Positions 6,859-9,291 of a DNA stretch of 9,291 nucleotides are shown piece by piece; within the stretch, counting starts at the first letter, position 1, and each line of letters starts with the position of its first letter. Location: positions 1 through 9,291 of the forward strand of contig DATKMS010000283.1 in NCBI GenBank assembly GCA_035541735.1. Reading direction: 5' to 3'. The DNA is from DATKMS01 sp035541735. Lineage in GTDB: Bacteria > Desulfobacterota > Binatia > HRBIN30. Under the pieces are notes generated by a model. That model was not told where the DNA came from. It worked only from the letters and a program-made list of their open reading frames with translations, and ran no database searches. The translations under genes and the position numbers were made by a program.

Positions 6859-6886
6859 CGCGGCGTCGGGGGGCGAGCGCCGCACC

Positions 6887-9291
6887 ATGAACACACTGCT
6901 GGTCGCCAACCGCGGCGAAATTGCCGTCCGCATCATGCACGCGGCGGCGGAGCTGGGGATCCGCACCGTCGCAGTGTTCTCAGAGGACGACGCCCGCTCC
7001 CTGCACACGCAGCGCGCCGACGAGGTGCAGCCGCTGCACGGCGTTGGCGCGGCGGCCTACCTCGACATCGAGCAGATGCTTGCGGTTGCCAAGCAGTGCG
7101 CGTGCGACGCCATCCATCCGGGCTACGGCTTCCTGAGCGAGAAGGCACAGTTCGCGCAACGCTGCGCCGAGGAAGGCCTCACCTTCGTCGGGCCGCGGCC
7201 GCAAACGCTCGCGCTCCTGGGCGATAAGCTGCAGGCGCGCGCGCTGGCAGAGCGCTGTGGCGTTGCGGTGCTCAACGGGTCGGGCGCGGCCGTCACCTCG
7301 GAGCAGGCGAAGGAGTTCCTCGCCGGCTTGGGGGATGGCGGCGCAATGGTGATCAAGGCGGTCGCCGGTGGCGGCGGACGCGGCATGCGCGTGGTGCGAC
7401 GTGTCGAAGACGTTGCAGAGGCGTATGCGCGCTGTCGCTCGGAAGCCCTGCAAGTGTTCGGCAATGGCGACGTCTATGTGGAGCAGCTCATGCCGCACGC
7501 GCGGCACGTCGAGGTGCAGATCATCGGTGACGGTTCAGGCGCCGTCAGCCACCTTGGTGAACGCGAGTGCAGTATCCAGCGGCGCCACCAGAAGCTCGTC
7601 GAGATCGCGCCGTGTCCGAGCTTGTCACCCGAGCTGCGCGCCCGCATCACCGCCGCTGCGGTCCGCATGGCTGAGACGGTGCAGTATCTCAACGCCGGTA
7701 CCTTCGAGTTCCTCGTTGAGGCAGACGCGATCAATTCCCCTTCCTTGCCACGGAGAGGGCAAGGTCGAGGTTACGCGTTCATCGAGGCCAACCCGCGGCT
7801 GCAGGTCGAGCATACCGTGACCGAAGAAGTGCTGGGCATCGACTTGGTGAGAATCCAGCTGCAACTGGCTGCCGGGCGCTCGCTGGCGCAGCTCGGTCTC
7901 GAGGAACGTGATGTGGCGGCGCCGCGCGGCTTCGCCGTGCAGGTGCGCATCAACACCGAGACGATGGGCGCCGACGGCAGCACGCGGCCAGCTGGTGGGA
8001 CGCTGGTGTCGTTCGAGCTGCCGTCGGGCCACGGCGTACGCACCGACACCTGCGGCTACGTCGGCTATCAGACCAACCCGAACTTCGACTCCCTGCTGGC
8101 CAAGCTGATTGGCCACTCCACATCGCCGCGTTTTGCGGATGCCGTGGCGCGAACCGTGCGCGCCCTCGGTGAGTTGAAGATCGAAGGCGTGCGCACCAAC
8201 ATCCCCTTCCTGCGGCAACTGTTGCGGCACCCCGACTTTGTCGCCAATCGCATTGACACTCGATTCATTGAAGAACGCATCGCGGAACTCGTTGCGGAAG
8301 AGCACGACGCTGCGGAGCAAGGTCCCCTCTCCGGCGACCCGTCGACAAGGCTCAGGGCAGGCTTCCGTGAGCGCGGGAGCGCCAGGGAGGGGGCCGGATT
8401 GGGCGCCGGCACCAAGGTCGATGCAACAGATCCGCTTGCTGTGCTCCAGTACGGGAAGGGTAGGGGAGAGCCGAAAGTCGAGAGTCGAGAGTCGAGAGCC
8501 GAGAGCCGTGCATACGACACGACGGGACTCGAGGACGCCGTCGTCCTGCACGCACCGATGCAGGGGACGATCGTCAGCGTCGACGTGCTCGAGGGCGATA
8601 CGGTGCGCCAGGGGCAAGCGCTACTGGTCATGAACGCCATGAAGATGGAGCACGTCATCGAAGCGCCGGCGGGCGGTGTGGTGGTGCGGCTCACGGCAGG
8701 CGCCGGGGACACGGTGCCGGAAGGCCATCCGCTCCTGTTCATCGAACCACGCGACATCGAGCTGTCGGATGCTGAACGAGCAACGCACATCGATCTCGAT
8801 CAGGTGCGTGCTGACCTCGCCGAAGTGCAACAGCGTCACGCGCTGACACTCGACACCGCCCGGCCGGATGCGGTGTCGCGGCGGCAAAAGACCGGGCAGC
8901 GCACGGCGCGCGAGAACATCGCCGACCTCTGCGACCCGGGAACCTTCATCGAGTACGGCGCCTTGCAGGTCGCCGCGCAACGGCAGCGGCGCACCATTGA
9001 GGACTTGATCGAACGCACTCCGGCCGATGGCCTGGTTGCGGGCGTCGGCCGCGTCAACGGACACCTCTTCGACGACGTCCGAGCGCGCTGCGTGGTGCTG
9101 TCGTACGACTACACCGTGTTGGCAGGTACGCAGGGCTTCCAGAACCATCGGAAGAAGGACCGCATGTTCGAGCTGGCCGAACGCCTGCGCCTTCCGGTCG
9201 TGTTCTTTACCGAGGGCGGCGGCGGACGCCCCGGCGACACCGACGCGCCCGGCGTGGCGGGACTCGACTGCATGGCGTTCTATCTCTTCGG
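6887..9291 (+). CDS. single-chain biotin-dependent acyl-CoA carboxylase (BC-BCCP-CT), 3' end beyond window
   Basis: The frame is open from ATG 6887 to the window edge: 801 full codons with no stop. Biotin carboxylase occupies about 1-475: NRGEIAVR, HPGYGFLSE, Lys114, Lys157 with GGGGRG (161-166), RRHQK with His234, Glu274, and FIEANPRLQVEH with Glu300, all matching E. coli AccC ATP/bicarbonate residues. A long linker (476-550) leads to the BCCP domain (about 552-622) with biotinyl Lys586 in NAMKME; the usual motif is EAMKM. A carboxyltransferase N-domain begins near 650 (RTAREN 672-677, TEGGGGRPG from 775). The fused order recalls actinobacterial long-chain acyl-CoA carboxylases and differs from separate propionyl-/methylcrotonyl-CoA carboxylase subunits. 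It would use ATP and bicarbonate to carboxylate an acyl-CoA, probably one linked to the upstream dehydrogenase. Three repeat-like insertions keep the frame. A purine-rich GGGGGGCGAG upstream is only a weak ribosome site. Confidence 0.93.
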   Translation, partial: MNTLLVANRGEIAVRIMHAAAELGIRTVAVFSEDDARSLHTQRADEVQPLHGVGAAAYLDIEQMLAVAKQCACDAIHPGYGFLSEKAQFAQRCAEEGLTFVGPRPQTLALLGDKLQARALAERCGVAVLNGSGAAVTSEQAKEFLAGLGDGGAMVIKAVAGGGGRGMRVVRRVEDVAEAYARCRSEALQVFGNGDVYVEQLMPHARHVEVQIIGDGSGAVSHLGERECSIQRRHQKLVEIAPCPSLSPELRARITAAAVRMAETVQYLNAGTFEFLVEADAINSPSLPRRGQGRGYAFIEANPRLQVEHTVTEEVLGIDLVRIQLQLAAGRSLAQLGLEERDVAAPRGFAVQVRINTETMGADGSTRPAGGTLVSFELPSGHGVRTDTCGYVGYQTNPNFDSLLAKLIGHSTSPRFADAVARTVRALGELKIEGVRTNIPFLRQLLRHPDFVANRIDTRFIEERIAELVAEEHDAAEQGPLSGDPSTRLRAGFRERGSAREGAGLGAGTKVDATDPLAVLQYGKGRGEPKVESRESRAESRAYDTTGLEDAVVLHAPMQGTIVSVDVLEGDTVRQGQALLVMNAMKMEHVIEAPAGGVVVRLTAGAGDTVPEGHPLLFIEPRDIELSDAERATHIDLDQVRADLAEVQQRHALTLDTARPDAVSRRQKTGQRTARENIADLCDPGTFIEYGALQVAAQRQRRTIEDLIERTPADGLVAGVGRVNGHLFDDVRARCVVLSYDYTVLAGTQGFQNHRKKDRMFELAERLRLPVVFFTEGGGGRPGDTDAPGVAGLDCMAFYLF
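7730..7771 (+). repeat. REP-like hairpin element inside the biotin carboxylase coding frame
   Basis: CCTTGCC (7743-7749) and GGCAAGG (7758-7764) form a perfect 7-bp stem with an 8-nt loop (ACGGAGAG), flanked by AATTCCCC on the left and GAGG on the right. The style (AATTCCCC...GGAGAGGGCAAGG) recalls the short C/G-rich palindromic repeats seen between genes in many GC-rich bacterial genomes. Here it is translated as INSPSLPRRGQGRG. In E. coli AccC, Glu276 and Glu288 are 12 residues apart; the matching Glu274 and Glu300 here are 26 apart, an excess of exactly 14 codons (42 bp). Insert borders are approximate. Confidence 0.65.
8321..8395 (+). repeat. composite repeat element in the BC-BCCP linker, with imperfect inverted ends
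   Basis: GGTCCCCTCTCCGG (8321-8334) and CCAGGGAGGGGGCC (8382-8395) are inverted repeats matching at 11 of 14 positions. Between them, 8340-8362 holds a GTCGACAAGGCTCAGGGCAGGC-type sequence whose minus-strand translation gives ACPEPCRR. From memory, this ACPEP-type peptide is a frequent by-product of a dispersed repeat in many environmental genomes. A small GCGC-GGGA-GCGC inverted repeat (8371-8382) lies before the right end. The element is 75 bp, a multiple of three, and encodes residues 479-503 of the carboxylase in a part of the protein with no conserved domain. Confidence 0.55.
8465..8506 (+). repeat. heptanucleotide tandem repeat, six units, in the carboxylase linker
   Basis: Six consecutive 7-bp units: GGAGAGC, CGAAAGT, CGAGAGT, CGAGAGT, CGAGAGC, CGAGAGC. 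The 42 bp total is 14 codons, so the frame is kept although one unit is not a multiple of three. It encodes a charged stretch (KVESRESRAESR, within residues 527-540) just before the BCCP domain. Such arrays can change length by slippage, and only changes of three units would keep this gene in frame. Confidence 0.75.

Noticed and set aside
7730..8506. Pseudogene or sequencing-error explanation for the carboxylase insertions
   Set aside because: All 801 codons are open, inserts keep the frame, and catalytic motifs before and after them are intact. Misassembly at repeats cannot be excluded from sequence alone, but nothing visible points to it.
8465..8506. CRISPR array
   Set aside because: The units are contiguous heptamers without spacers.
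7625..8617. Minus-strand open frame with ACPEPCRR and STLD-type peptides
   Set aside because: It is antisense to the carboxylase, which has complete catalytic motifs. The peptides are translations of the repeat elements and were useful only for recognising them.

Overview
The window is GC-rich, tightly packed bacterial DNA with no rRNA, tRNA, phage or transposase genes. It carries two divergent gene blocks around a 162-bp control region (2485-2646). Gene content and the dispersed repeats would suit a soil, sediment or groundwater bacterium of the Deltaproteobacteria/Binatota/Myxococcota kind. This placement is an impression from style, not a proven assignment.

Leftward block (minus strand, read 2484 to 1): a secreted or membrane-anchored von Willebrand factor A (VWA) protein with a complete metal-binding MIDAS; 21 bp later a short PspA/IM30-family coiled-coil protein; then, through an ATGA stop/start overlap, a very hydrophobic multi-pass membrane protein cut off by the window edge. 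This looks like an envelope-stress operon: a membrane-surface scaffold (PspA), an integral membrane partner and an extracytoplasmic metal-dependent adhesion protein.

Rightward block (plus strand, from 2647): an OmpR/PhoB-type response regulator and a two-TM sensor histidine kinase (3 bp apart), which are the natural candidates to control the divergent Psp-like operon. They are followed after 33 bp by a 565-residue acyl-CoA dehydrogenase-family protein, and after 28 bp more by a single-chain acyl-CoA carboxylase (biotin carboxylase, BCCP and carboxyltransferase in one polypeptide) that runs off the right edge. No terminator is visible between the kinase and the lipid-metabolism genes, so all four may share a transcript.

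The control region holds a perfect GTAAAA direct repeat with 11-bp spacing (the OmpR/PhoB binding geometry), a 20-bp near-palindrome, and a promoter placed so that the regulator mRNA would be leaderless.

The most unusual signal is in the carboxylase gene. Three different repeat-type sequences sit inside the reading frame without breaking it: a hairpin element that lengthens a beta-hairpin loop between two ATP/Mg-binding glutamates by 14 residues relative to E. coli AccC; a composite repeat with imperfect inverted ends in the linker before BCCP; and a run of six heptanucleotide units in the same linker. They appear to be intergenic-type repeats that have become protein-coding, comparable in principle to the Rickettsia palindromic elements.
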